NCBI GenBank assembly: GCA_937958675.1
Contig: CALGND010000092.1
Location: 1 to 55,767 of the forward strand
Length of the DNA stretch: 55,767 nt
Origin: an uncultured Granulosicoccaceae bacterium
GTDB lineage: Bacteria > Pseudomonadota > Gammaproteobacteria > Granulosicoccales > Granulosicoccaceae
Direction of reading: 5' to 3'
Of the stretch, positions 15,208 through 25,254 are shown piece after piece. Made by a program: the position numbers and the translations under genes. Every line of letters begins with the position of its first letter. Position 1 is the first letter of the stretch. Below the pieces are notes generated by a model. The model worked only from the letters and a program-made list of their open reading frames with translations. It made no database searches and was not told the origin of the DNA.

Positions 15208-16514
15208 CACCCATTGAAATAGGATTAATATCGGTACTGGCTATCGTCATACTGATCTATTTGGGTGTTTATATTCCGATTGCTTTAGGCATGGTGTCTT
15301 TTGTATCCATTTGGTTTATGAGAGACAACTTTGATCTCGCCATGAATCTTCTTAAAATTGCGCTAAGTGACAGTGTCATGGAGTACACCTTTGCCACCGT
15401 GCCCCTGTTTACCTTTATGGGGATGGTCGTATCCAAAGCTGGTTTGGGTGGCGATATTTATGATGTGATGAACGCAGCCTTTAGGCGAATAAAAGGCGGT
15501 ATTGGAATGGCGACAGTGGGTGCCAATGCGGTGTTCGCAGCGGTAACCGGTTCGTCGATCGCTTCAGCTTCTGTGTTTTCAACTGTCGCGGTTCCACAGA
15601 TGCTTCGTTATGACTACAACCCACGATTTGCGGTTGGTGTTGTGGCAGGGTCTTCCGTGCTGGGAATGATCATTCCGCCATCGGCGATGTTAATAATTTA
15701 TTCCTTGGTTGCAGAACAATCGGTCGGTGACATGTTTTTAGCCGGCATCATTCCCGGCTTAATGTTGGCAGTTGCCTATATTGCCGCTATCGCCTTTGCG
15801 GGGCGATTTTTTCCTAACTTTGTTGGTGGCAAACCTGCTGACGACTACGTGCCAATGGGCCTTTGGGAAATTGCTAGCAAAACATTACCGTTGGTGTTCT
15901 TAATAGTCGTGGTGCTAGGTGGTATATACACGGGCTGGATGACACCTGTGGAAGCGGGGGCGGCGGGTGCAACTGTGGGTTTGCTTATCGCAATTTTGCG
16001 TCGACGTATGACATTAAAACTATTTTGGGAAGCGTTGCTTGAAACAGGCCATATCAGTGCGGCGATTTTGTTTCTTATAACAGCGGCATCGATCTACAGC
16101 CGCATGTTGGGCATGGCGGGCTTGCCAAATGAGCTGGGCGATATCATGGCTGAGAATCAATTCAGTTTCGCCATGGTGATGTTTATTTATGTTTGCTTGA
16201 TGTTGTTTTTAGGAACCCTGCTGGATACCGCTTCAATAATACTAATTGTCGTTCCATTGTTTCTACCCCTGATAGAACCACTCGGCTTAAGCCCGGTCTG
16301 GTTTGGTATTGTTACGGTTGTAGGTGCTGAGATTGGATTACTAACGCCTCCATTGGGTATCAGTTGTTTTGTTATTAAGTCTACGTTAAACGATCCACGC
16401 ATTACCTTAAAAGATGTATTTCTAGGCGCGCTTCCATTCGCCCTGGTCATGCTGGCCGTGTTGGTAATATTGATTAACTTCCCAGTGCTCAGTACAGCCC
16501 TTTTAAATAGATAA
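15204..16514 (+). CDS. TRAP transporter large permease, DctM type
   Basis: A 436-aa membrane protein with about 12 hydrophobic segments and the DctM signature regions: TFATVPLFTFMGMVVSKAG, the ANAVFAAVTGSSIASASVFSTVAVPQM stretch, GSSVLGMIIPPSAMLIIYSL and EIGLLTPPLGISCFVIK. It performs Na+-driven uptake of the ligand delivered by the periplasmic binding protein. Translationally coupled to the small permease and followed 22 nt later by the ring-cleavage dioxygenase gene. Confidence 0.93.
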   Translation: MTPIEIGLISVLAIVILIYLGVYIPIALGMVSFVSIWFMRDNFDLAMNLLKIALSDSVMEYTFATVPLFTFMGMVVSKAGLGGDIYDVMNAAFRRIKGGIGMATVGANAVFAAVTGSSIASASVFSTVAVPQMLRYDYNPRFAVGVVAGSSVLGMIIPPSAMLIIYSLVAEQSVGDMFLAGIIPGLMLAVAYIAAIAFAGRFFPNFVGGKPADDYVPMGLWEIASKTLPLVFLIVVVLGGIYTGWMTPVEAGAAGATVGLLIAILRRRMTLKLFWEALLETGHISAAILFLITAASIYSRMLGMAGLPNELGDIMAENQFSFAMVMFIYVCLMLFLGTLLDTASIILIVVPLFLPLIEPLGLSPVWFGIVTVVGAEIGLLTPPLGISCFVIKSTLNDPRITLKDVFLGALPFALVMLAVLVILINFPVLSTALLNR

Positions 16515-16536
16515 ACACGATGAGAGGTTATTAAAA

Positions 16537-17418
16537 ATGAGAAATGTAACTAGCGATAATATTACGGATACGTTTCTCAATTATTTTGGTGAAGATACCG
16601 ACCCGCGCCTTAAAACCATTATGGAATCGTTAGCAAAGCATCTGCATGCGTTTGCAAGGGAAACCAATTTAACCCATGAAGAGTGGCAAAAGGGCTTGGA
16701 TGTTGTTAGGCAAGCGGGCAAAATCACCACTCCGGAACGTGATGAGTTTGTATTGTTGTCTGATGTGTTGGGCTTATCTTCCTTGGTTGATATGATTAAT
16801 TCGCCTGATAAAGGAACGAGCTCTAGCGTTCTTGGCCCTTTTCATATTTCCAATCCGCCAAAAATGGAAATGGGTGCAGACTTAAAGGGCGACAACGAAG
16901 GGGAGCTTGTGTTGGTTACGGGCCGAGTGCTCGATACAGATGGTAAACCAATAGCAGGTGCGACACTCGATATATGGCAAACTGCAGCTAACGGTCTGTA
17001 TTCCTCGCAAGACCCAGAGCAAGATACCTATAGTTTTCACGCCTTATTTACCACCGCTGAAGATGGCCGCTATGCGTTTACCACTGTAAAGCCGGTTGTA
17101 TACACGGTACCGACAGACGGCCCTGTTGGTGAGCTATTGAAAGCTACCGGGCGCCATCCATGGCGGCCATCGCATCTTCACTACATCATTAAAGCTGAAG
17201 GTTTTCGATCACTAGTGACTGAGGTGTTTCCAGACGACGATCCCTATCTTGATCAAGATACTGTATTTGGGGTGCGAGATGATTTAGTCATGCACTATCT
17301 GCCTCAGCCGGCTGAAAGTTTTCCCGATCAAGGATTTGTGCTATCGAGGAAAGTAGATCAAGCCTATTTACGAGTTGACTTCGATTTGACGTTAACGAAG
17401 TCAGTGTCAACTGCTTAA
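16537..17418 (+). CDS. Intradiol ring-cleavage dioxygenase (hydroxyquinol/catechol 1,2-dioxygenase-like)
   Basis: A 293-aa non-heme Fe(III) dioxygenase. An N-terminal helical dimerisation region (about 1-95, containing the ETNLTHEEWQKGLDVV segment) precedes the catalytic beta-sandwich. All four iron ligands are visible: Tyr155 (GLYSSQ), Tyr189 (VVYTVP), His213 and His215 (PSHLHY), with spacing like catechol and hydroxyquinol 1,2-dioxygenases. It opens an ortho-dihydroxy ring to a muconate-type acid. Last structural gene of the cluster, 22 nt after dctM and 18 nt before the regulator. Whether the substrate is catechol, hydroxyquinol or a substituted ring cannot be told by eye; no maleylacetate reductase or cycloisomerase gene is nearby. 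Confidence 0.88.
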   Translation: MRNVTSDNITDTFLNYFGEDTDPRLKTIMESLAKHLHAFARETNLTHEEWQKGLDVVRQAGKITTPERDEFVLLSDVLGLSSLVDMINSPDKGTSSSVLGPFHISNPPKMEMGADLKGDNEGELVLVTGRVLDTDGKPIAGATLDIWQTAANGLYSSQDPEQDTYSFHALFTTAEDGRYAFTTVKPVVYTVPTDGPVGELLKATGRHPWRPSHLHYIIKAEGFRSLVTEVFPDDDPYLDQDTVFGVRDDLVMHYLPQPAESFPDQGFVLSRKVDQAYLRVDFDLTLTKSVSTA

Positions 17419-17436
17419 GCGTATGAGTGTACGAAC

Positions 17437-18132
17437 ATGATTGAAATGGAAAGCGCATTAGTACTCCCGAATCAGGATGCTGATAGTACCGATGGCGTAC
17501 CATCATCCACTCAGCGTGCTTATCAGGACATCCGCAAACGTATTATTCATGGCGAGATTGAGCCAGGTGAGCGGCTAAAAGTGGAATCACTAAAAGTGCT
17601 TTTAAATACGGGTACGTCCCCGATACGTGAGGCCTTGAGTTTATTAACGTCAGATCAATTGGTGGAGCGTATTGATCAACGTGGATTTCGTGCGGCCTCT
17701 GCGAGTAAGAAGCATTTTCAGGAAATACTGATGCTACGCTGCCAATTAGAGGATCTTGCTATTCGAGGTAGCATTGAATCGGGTGATACAAAGTGGGAGG
17801 AAAACCTAGTTTTGTCTCACTATCGCCTGCAGCAGGCTGATCGTACTAACAACGAGAGATGGGAGCAGCTGCACCGCAATTTCCACAGTGCGCTGTTGCA
17901 GGGATGTGGTTCGCCAATATTGTTACGCTTTTGCGATCAACTTTATGACCTTAATGTGCGTTACCGCTTCCTTGCGGGACAGTCCGGTGGGTACAGTAAG
18001 CGCGATGTTGCGAAGGAGCACCAGAGCATACTGGATGCGGCGCTTGCGCGCGATGCGACGATTGCATCTGATCTACTGGTTGAACACTATAGATTGACCG
18101 GTGATTTTCTCGCGGATCAAATTAATGAATAG
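17437..18132 (+). CDS. GntR-family transcriptional regulator, FCD subfamily
   Basis: A 231-aa regulator with an N-terminal winged helix-turn-helix (about 25-90: AYQDIRKRIIHGEIEPGERLKVESLK, TSPIREALSLLTSDQLVERIDQRGFRAA) and a C-terminal all-helical FCD ligand domain (about 95-225) with metal-binding candidates ExL and late His residues (FHSALLQ, KEHQSI, VEHYRL). FCD regulators usually repress a catabolic operon until an acid ligand binds. As the last gene of the TRAP/dioxygenase cluster it probably controls that cluster; the palindrome at 11401-11414 is a candidate site. It ends 2 bp from the stop of convergent hemE. Confidence 0.9.
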   Translation: MIEMESALVLPNQDADSTDGVPSSTQRAYQDIRKRIIHGEIEPGERLKVESLKVLLNTGTSPIREALSLLTSDQLVERIDQRGFRAASASKKHFQEILMLRCQLEDLAIRGSIESGDTKWEENLVLSHYRLQQADRTNNERWEQLHRNFHSALLQGCGSPILLRFCDQLYDLNVRYRFLAGQSGGYSKRDVAKEHQSILDAALARDATIASDLLVEHYRLTGDFLADQINE

Positions 18133-18134
18133 AA

Positions 18135-19190
18135 TCAGCTCAAACCCGCGTGTACAGCGTCAACCAATGTTTTAACCCGCTCAGGGTTAATGTGTTGGTG
18201 TATCCCGTGCCCTAAATTAAAAACGTGCCCAGGCCCATCACCATAGCTAGTTAATACTTTTTTAACTTCTGACTTGATTGTGTCGTCGTCTGCGTATAGC
18301 ACGCTTGGATCAAGATTGCCTTGAAGTGCGACCTTGCCTTGGGTGAGCTTTTTGGCAGTTGATAAATCAGTTGTCCAATCAACGCCGAGTGCATCGCAGC
18401 CAGTTGTTGCCATGTCGCCTAGCCATTGCCCACCGTTTTTGGTAAAAAGTGTCACAGGCACTGTTTGGCCGTCAGCTGTTCGAGTTAGGCTGTCCACGAT
18501 CTGTTGCATATATTGTAATGAGAATTCTTTGTACTTCTCATGCGATAAAACACCACCCCATGTGTCGAATATCATCACAGCTTGTGCGCCGGCTTCTATT
18601 TGCGCGTTTAGGTAGCTGCTTACTGATTGTGCGGTTTTATCTAGCATCATGTGCATGGACTTAGGATCACTAAACATCATGCCTTTTACTTTGCCAAAAT
18701 CTTTTGTTCCACCGCCTTCAACCATGTAGCTCGCCAGTGTCCATGGGCTGCCGGAAAAACCAATCAATGGCACTTTGCCATCCAGTGTTTTACGGATTAG
18801 GCTTACCGCATTCATTACATACTGCAGCTCTGCGGTTGGATCAGGAATGGCTAGGGCTTTAACATCTGCTGCGCTTTTTATTGGATTACTAAATTTGGGG
18901 CCTTCACCGGCTTCAAAGTAGAGTCCTAAACCCATGGCGTCTGGAATAGTTAGGATGTCTGAAAATAGTATGGCTGCATCCAGATCGAAACGCCGTAGCG
19001 GTTGCATGGTCACCTCACATGCTAACTCAGCGTTCTTGCACAGGCTCATAAAGTCGCCAGCTTGCGCGCGTACTTCTTTGTATTCAGGTAGGTATCGCCC
19101 AGCTTGACGCATTATCCAAATTGGAGTGCGTTCTACTGGCTGCTTAAGTAAAGCGCGGATAAAGATATCGTTTTTCAGTGTTGCGCTCAT
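18135..19190 (-). CDS. hemE: Uroporphyrinogen decarboxylase
   Basis: A 351-aa cytoplasmic enzyme converting uroporphyrinogen III to coproporphyrinogen III by four decarboxylations in heme synthesis. The family's N-terminal signature [15 protein letters not shown] appears as [21 protein letters not shown] (split here as [10 protein letters not shown] then RYLPEY), and [18 protein letters not shown] and [15 protein letters not shown] are present with the catalytic Asp in LFSDIL. Normal length. It follows gltD by 45 nt on the minus strand, the conserved gltD-hemE order, and meets the GntR gene tail to tail. Confidence 0.97.
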   Translation of the reverse strand: MSATLKNDIFIRALLKQPVERTPIWIMRQAGRYLPEYKEVRAQAGDFMSLCKNAELACEVTMQPLRRFDLDAAILFSDILTIPDAMGLGLYFEAGEGPKFSNPIKSAADVKALAIPDPTAELQYVMNAVSLIRKTLDGKVPLIGFSGSPWTLASYMVEGGGTKDFGKVKGMMFSDPKSMHMMLDKTAQSVSSYLNAQIEAGAQAVMIFDTWGGVLSHEKYKEFSLQYMQQIVDSLTRTADGQTVPVTLFTKNGGQWLGDMATTGCDALGVDWTTDLSTAKKLTQGKVALQGNLDPSVLYADDDTIKSEVKKVLTSYGDGPGHVFNLGHGIHQHINPERVKTLVDAVHAGLS

Positions 19191-19235
19191 GCTCTATATG
19201 GCTCGTTTTATCGAAGTGACGACTAATATATTAAC

Positions 19236-20675
<1,440 letters not shown>

Positions 20676-20704
20676 TTATGTTTGTAGTGTAAGTTCGAGG
20701 TGGT

Positions 20705-21157
20705 TTAGCCCGCGTTCAATCGGTCTTTTATTTGCTGGCTAACTTTAGACATATCAGCACGACCAGCAACGGCAGCTTTTACTATGCCCATTACTTTGCC
20801 CATATCTTTAACGCTTGCCGCACCTGTAGTGCTGATCGCACTATCTATGATGCCAGTGATTTCCGCGTCATCCATCGCGGCAGGCATATAGGTTTGGATC
20901 AATTCGGATTCTGTCACTTCAACAGCGACTAAATCATCTCGGCCTGCATCTTTATATTGACTGATGGATTCGCGGCGTTGTTTGAGCATCTTTTCAAGGA
21001 TCGCAATGGTTTGCGGCTCGTCTAGCTCTATGCGCTCATCAACTTCTTTCTGTTTGATAGCAGCTGACATTAACCGCAAGATTGCAAGGCGAGGTTTGTC
21101 GCCAGCTTTCATCGCTGTTTTGATGTCTTCGAGAATGCGTGTTCTGGTCTCGCTCAT
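20705..21157 (-). CDS. yqeY: YqeY/GatB-like domain protein
   Basis: A 150-aa protein of the YqeY family, related to the tRNA-binding tail domain of GatB. Features: ILEDIKTAMKAGDKPRLAILRLMSAAIKQKEVDER, LEKMLKQRRESISQYKDAGR, and the C-terminal KDMGKVMGIVKAAVAGRADM. Its biochemical role is not settled. In many Gammaproteobacteria the order is rpsU-yqeY-dnaG-rpoD; here rpsU-yqeY is kept, but gltD-hemE follows instead of dnaG-rpoD. Confidence 0.92.
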   Translation of the reverse strand: MSETRTRILEDIKTAMKAGDKPRLAILRLMSAAIKQKEVDERIELDEPQTIAILEKMLKQRRESISQYKDAGRDDLVAVEVTESELIQTYMPAAMDDAEITGIIDSAISTTGAASVKDMGKVMGIVKAAVAGRADMSKVSQQIKDRLNAG

Positions 21158-21235
21158 GTGCGAGCTAATCCTTACTGTTGCAGGCGACGTTTGTCGCCGG
21201 GTGTTTTGTACAGGCTACGCGGAAGCGTAAATCAG

Positions 21236-21335
21236 GTCATATTGACCTACTCATTTGACTCAGTTATGACTCAGTTATTGACTAACTGATATTGACTAAG
21301 TCACTTTGAGTTAGTCATTTAAGCTAGTCATTCGA
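21236..21335. repeat. Degenerate short direct repeats between rpsU and yqeY
   Basis: On the plus strand the gap is built from variants of TGACTCAGTTA and TTGACTAACTGA spaced about 10-14 nt, including two tandem TGACTCAGTTA copies (21257-21267 and 21268-21278). The units read through to CTAGTCATTCGACC next to the rpsU stop. No stem-loop terminator is seen between the two genes. The origin and role are unclear. Confidence 0.6.
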
Positions 21336-21336
21336 C

Positions 21337-21552
21337 CTAATACATGCGAACGCGGCGTGAAGTTTCTTTTGATACTTTCTTCTGGTGGCGCTTTACAGCG
21401 GCAGCAGCTTTACGCTTTCGTTCTGCAGTCGGCTTCTCGTAGAATTCACGGCGACGTGTTTCTGTAAGTACACCGGCTTTCTCGCAAGAGCGCTTAAAAC
21501 GGCGTAGCGCCATTTCAAAGGGTTCGTTTTCTTTAACTCGTACTGAAGGCAA
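21337..21552 (-). CDS. rpsU: 30S ribosomal protein S21 (TTG start)
   Basis: A 71-aa protein with the full S21 sequence pattern: [20 protein letters not shown], then [21 protein letters not shown] and a basic tail ([15 protein letters not shown]). Normal length. S21 joins the small subunit near the anti-Shine-Dalgarno site. The only start giving the conserved MPSV terminus is TTG at 21552, preceded by CGGAG with 7-nt spacing; there is no ATG alternative. Divergent from tsaD (72 bp) and upstream of yqeY. Confidence 0.95.
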   Translation of the reverse strand: MPSVRVKENEPFEMALRRFKRSCEKAGVLTETRRREFYEKPTAERKRKAAAAVKRHQKKVSKETSRRVRMY

Positions 21553-21623
21553 CTTGAATCTCCGACCAAAATTGTAAAAAGCTCCCTAGTATAGCGGGTT
21601 GGAACAGGTAAACTCAATCACCT

Positions 21624-22661
21624 ATGATAATTCTTGGCATTGAATCTTCCTGCGATGAAACCGGTTTAGCGGTATTTGATACTGAGCTACCCGGCAGTGG
21701 CCTGCGCGCAAACGTGCTTTTCAGCCAAATTGACCTGCATATGCCCTATGGAGGCGTGGTGCCTGAGCTGGCCTCAAGAGACCATGTTCGCAGGCTAATC
21801 CCACTGACTAAAGAGGTGTTGGAGCAGGCTGATTTAACCGCTTCCGACATAAATGCTGTGGCTTATACCGCGGGCCCTGGGCTCTCTGGAGCCTTATTAA
21901 GTGGGGCTATGATGGCTCGATCGCTGGCTTGGGCGCTGGATTGCCCGGCTTTGGGTGTGCACCATATGGAGGCCCATCTGTTGGCTCCATTGCTTGAGGA
22001 TGAACAACCCGAATTCCCATTTGTTTGCTTACTGGTTTCCGGTGGTCATACTTTACTGGTCAGGGTGGATGGGGTAGGTGAATATCGCCTGCTGGGAGAG
22101 TCCATCGATGATGCCGCAGGGGAGGCTTTTGACAAAACGGCAAAAATGTTAGGCCTGCCGTACCCAGGTGGTCCAGAATTATCGAAACTGGCTCAATCTG
22201 GTGATGCTGCGGCCATCAAGCTGCCACGACCTATGATGGATCGTCCCGGGTTGGATTTCAGTTTTAGCGGGCTGAAAACGGCGGCGATTACTCGATTACG
22301 TGAACATCAGGCGACCAGCGAGGATGACACTCGTTTTAAGCAGGACCTAGCAGCCTCATTTGAAGCGGCGGTAGTGGATACTTTGCTGGGCAAGTGTGCT
22401 CGCGCCTTAAAGCAAGAAAACCTTAATAGTTTGGTGATCTCTGGTGGTGTCAGTGCCAACACTCGTTTGCGCAGCCAAGCAGATGCGATGTGCGCAAAAT
22501 TGAATGGTCGTGCCTATTATCCGCGGCTGGCGTTTTGCACTGACAACGGCGCGATGATCGCTCTAGCAGGCGCAATGCGCTTAAAGCACGGTGAGCAAAG
22601 TGGCTTGGATGTGATGGTTAGGCCACGGTGGCCGCTGGATGAGCTAGGTAAGCCTGGCTAA
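21624..22661 (+). CDS. tsaD: tRNA N6-adenosine threonylcarbamoyltransferase
   Basis: A 345-aa member of the Kae1/TsaD ASKHA family. It transfers threonylcarbamoyl to A37 of ANN-decoding tRNAs together with TsaB and TsaE. Visible: [15 protein letters not shown] at the start, the metal-binding [13 protein letters not shown] (His pair), [33 protein letters not shown], and [10 protein letters not shown]. Normal length. Divergent from rpsU, the common gammaproteobacterial arrangement. Confidence 0.97.
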   Translation: MIILGIESSCDETGLAVFDTELPGSGLRANVLFSQIDLHMPYGGVVPELASRDHVRRLIPLTKEVLEQADLTASDINAVAYTAGPGLSGALLSGAMMARSLAWALDCPALGVHHMEAHLLAPLLEDEQPEFPFVCLLVSGGHTLLVRVDGVGEYRLLGESIDDAAGEAFDKTAKMLGLPYPGGPELSKLAQSGDAAAIKLPRPMMDRPGLDFSFSGLKTAAITRLREHQATSEDDTRFKQDLAASFEAAVVDTLLGKCARALKQENLNSLVISGGVSANTRLRSQADAMCAKLNGRAYYPRLAFCTDNGAMIALAGAMRLKHGEQSGLDVMVRPRWPLDELGKPG

Positions 22662-22694
22662 TTGTCGTTCCAGCAAAGGCTAGTAAGACAATGG

Positions 22695-24323
22695 CTAAAA
22701 CCTAGCCTTGCTACCAAGCACCAACTGCACGCTATCGATATCATCGCGTTGATCAAATGGTACCGCTAAGTCAACATGCACGACTAGTGCATTAGCCTGG
22801 CGGGTTGAAAGAAACCGCAAACCGAACCCAGCATTAGCTAGCCAGTCAGGTTGATCTGCATCAGTTGAATTCCAAGCCCGGCCAACATCTACAAATGCCG
22901 CTGCTCCAATGCGTACTAAATTCCAGGGATACCAATTGAGGTAAAAGCGTTGCTCCGCAGTGAGTAGCACGCGTCTGTCACCGCTTTGCATACGCAGAGG
23001 GTAACCACGTAAACCGTTATCACCACCGGCTAAGAATTGGTTTTCAGCAAACAGATTATCACCAATCGCTGCCCTGGCAGATAGAAACAATGTGCGGTTG
23101 CTGGACTGGAACCAATACCATTGCAGCTGTGGGCTTGCGATAGTGTTTGCGAAGTTATCATCAATCCGAAATGTATTGAGCTGCGCTTTAAATAAGCCAA
23201 GTGAATGACCACTTTGCCAGCCTTTGCGATAGATGCCGTGAAGCACCAGTGCATCAACACTGCTGTCAAAGGATTCGCTGGCAATGCCGATGCGCGTTTC
23301 TATAAAATGGCCAAGGGATACATCCTCTACTTGCTCCATCATCGACAAGTTCCGCCGCTTCACGAAGTGGGGTCGCTGAAACTGCCACGCTATATATGGA
23401 TAAACGAAACGCCGATCAGGAAACTCAACTGGTGAATCTCGATCGCTAATGTCGATGAGCTTGGTTGCATCAAAGCGTGCGCCGAGCCAGAAGCGGTGTA
23501 GGGTATTGGCCTGTAAACCTTTTGATGCACCAAAGTTAATATCAGCAAAGCGAGAGTCCAAATCGTAAATAGTGGTCACTTCTCGATTGGTATACAGCGG
23601 AGACAAAAGCTGCGTTCTGTCCACTGCAATATGCCAAGATCGGGTACTGTCCAGTGAGTAAAATGGCAGATTAAATTCAGCAAATTGGCGTTCGCCATCC
23701 GTGTTGTCCTGCCATTGCAATGTGAGCTGTCGGCGGCTGCCGAATACGTGTTTATCCTTGTATTGCAAAATACTCTGGTCGCGCTCTAGCCCTTGCTCAT
23801 AGGAAAGCGCTAGCTCTTTCCCCCAGCCAAATAAGTTAGCTTCGGTAATTTCAATGCCAGCTCGGTTTTCGCCGCCGGTGCGTTTAAATAGTATTTTCGG
23901 GATAAACGACCAATGGTCGCGCGTGGTGACATTAACGTTAATAGCGTTGCCGCACTGCTCGAGCACTGTGATTGTGGCGGATTTTAGGTAATCATTTCGT
24001 CGAAGCAGTCGTTCACTTTCGGCTATTTTGGCTAAATCAAATGCATCGCCGGATTTAAACAAGAGTTGCTGTTTAATAACGTTAGCTCGAGTTTGTCTAT
24101 GAAATCGATTGCCAAATCGATGAATGAATTTCCTTTCGCCAGAGAGGGTTGGATCAAATATGTCGTTGGCGTTTACAGTGACTTCACCGATGATAGCCTT
24201 AGCTTCCGTTGCCACTGATGCGTCGAAGGGTAAGCATTCATCAGTTGTAGTTTGTGCAACCGCAATATTGCTGACAGCGAGCAGTGTTGTTGCGAAAATG
24301 AGTTGATACGGTGATGGTTTCAT
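22695..24323 (-). CDS. Omp85-superfamily outer-membrane protein with one POTRA-like domain
   Basis: A 542-aa protein: signal peptide (residues 1-23, ending VAQ or nearby), a POTRA-like segment (about 60-125: TRANVIKQQLLFKSGDAFD, LLRRNDYLKSATITV), then a C-terminal 16-strand-type barrel. FLAGGDNGLRGYP near residue 425 is the conserved loop motif of Omp85 proteins, and the last residue is Phe, as expected for barrel assembly. It is shorter than BamA or TamA and has fewer POTRA domains. The ATG at 24323 has AAGG 7 nt upstream. It is tail to tail with tsaD and 43 nt downstream of plsY. The transported or inserted substrate is unknown. Confidence 0.78.
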   Translation of the reverse strand: MKPSPYQLIFATTLLAVSNIAVAQTTTDECLPFDASVATEAKAIIGEVTVNANDIFDPTLSGERKFIHRFGNRFHRQTRANVIKQQLLFKSGDAFDLAKIAESERLLRRNDYLKSATITVLEQCGNAINVNVTTRDHWSFIPKILFKRTGGENRAGIEITEANLFGWGKELALSYEQGLERDQSILQYKDKHVFGSRRQLTLQWQDNTDGERQFAEFNLPFYSLDSTRSWHIAVDRTQLLSPLYTNREVTTIYDLDSRFADINFGASKGLQANTLHRFWLGARFDATKLIDISDRDSPVEFPDRRFVYPYIAWQFQRPHFVKRRNLSMMEQVEDVSLGHFIETRIGIASESFDSSVDALVLHGIYRKGWQSGHSLGLFKAQLNTFRIDDNFANTIASPQLQWYWFQSSNRTLFLSARAAIGDNLFAENQFLAGGDNGLRGYPLRMQSGDRRVLLTAEQRFYLNWYPWNLVRIGAAAFVDVGRAWNSTDADQPDWLANAGFGLRFLSTRQANALVVHVDLAVPFDQRDDIDSVQLVLGSKARF

Positions 24324-24366
24324 TGTTGAGCCTTGAAACAACAACGCGAATCGCGATCGCTACGAT

Positions 24367-24996
24367 TCACTGAGATTTCTTTTTTTCACCTATTTTAGGT
24401 TCCGTCCTTGCCAATATACGTTGTATGTTTGCTCGGTGAGAGTAGAAGACAAGCGCGCCTATAACAATAAATGCCACGCTATAAACGGTTTCGCCCGTCA
24501 TCGCGAGAAAAACAGGAATCAACAAAAAAGTGATCAGTGCAGCAAGGGATGACACGCGAAATGTCAGGCTGCAGGCCAACCAAGTGAGTAAGGCGAGTAA
24601 GCCGGCTGAGCCACTAACGCCAATTAGTGCTCCCAAAGCAGTAGCGACACCTTTGCCTCCGCGGAAATCAAAAAAAACCGGATAGAGGTGCCCCAAGAAT
24701 GCAGCTAGGGCAACCAGAGCAACCGTAGGCGGATGCTTAACAATCAGCCACGTCACCACTACAGGCAAAAACCCTTTTAAAGCGTCTCCCAATAAAGTCA
24801 GCCCAGCAGGGAACTTGCCGCCCATTCGCAACACATTAGTAGCGCCTGGGTTGCCGGAGCCAGAATCGCGTGGATCGCCCAACCCCATCATCTTGCAGAC
24901 AATGACGGCCGTGGATAGAGAGCCTACTAAATACGCCAGGGTAGCGGCGATAAGCGCGATGATAGTTCCGCTGAGTGTAATCACGATGAATGGCAA
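24367..24996 (-). CDS. plsY: Glycerol-3-phosphate acyltransferase PlsY
   Basis: A 209-aa integral membrane enzyme (five or more helices) that acylates glycerol-3-phosphate from acyl-phosphate, the first step of phospholipid synthesis. The three family motifs are visible: AYLVGSLSTAVIVCK with DPRDSGSGNPGATNVLR, FLGHLYPVFFDFRGGKGVATALG, and YSHRANIQRIL near the end. The start is uncertain: TTG at 24996 or GTG at 24984, neither with a clear ribosome site and no upstream ATG in frame. Confidence 0.94.
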   Translation of the reverse strand: MPFIVITLSGTIIALIAATLAYLVGSLSTAVIVCKMMGLGDPRDSGSGNPGATNVLRMGGKFPAGLTLLGDALKGFLPVVVTWLIVKHPPTVALVALAAFLGHLYPVFFDFRGGKGVATALGALIGVSGSAGLLALLTWLACSLTFRVSSLAALITFLLIPVFLAMTGETVYSVAFIVIGALVFYSHRANIQRILARTEPKIGEKKKSQ

Positions 24997-25254
24997 GCTA
25001 AGAATATTTGGGGACTATAGCACTGCATTCAGTAAACCGAGCGGCCAAAAATGCTGTTTTCTTAACCTCCGGCAGATGCTTACTTTCGAGCCAAAAGCTC
25101 GCTAATGTTGGCCAAAGTTGCTCCTTTTTGTGTCAGTTGCATGAGTGGGTAGCGAAAAAAACTATGACCAGCACAATACCTACGCTCGCTTAGCTGATAT
25201 GCATCACCTTGAAATAGGTAAACTGTCTTTCAACTCAGTTTTCAGCGCTTACCC

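Noticed and set aside
22676..22709. AAGGCTAG/CTAGCCTT inverted repeat between tsaD and the Omp85 gene
   Set aside because: The 18-nt loop, lack of a U-tract and partial overlap with the Omp85 coding end make it too weak for a terminator call.
24967..25193. Short plus-strand frames in the plsY/methyltransferase spacer
   Set aside because: No ribosome site, no homology that I recognise, and they overlap the plsY start on the other strand.
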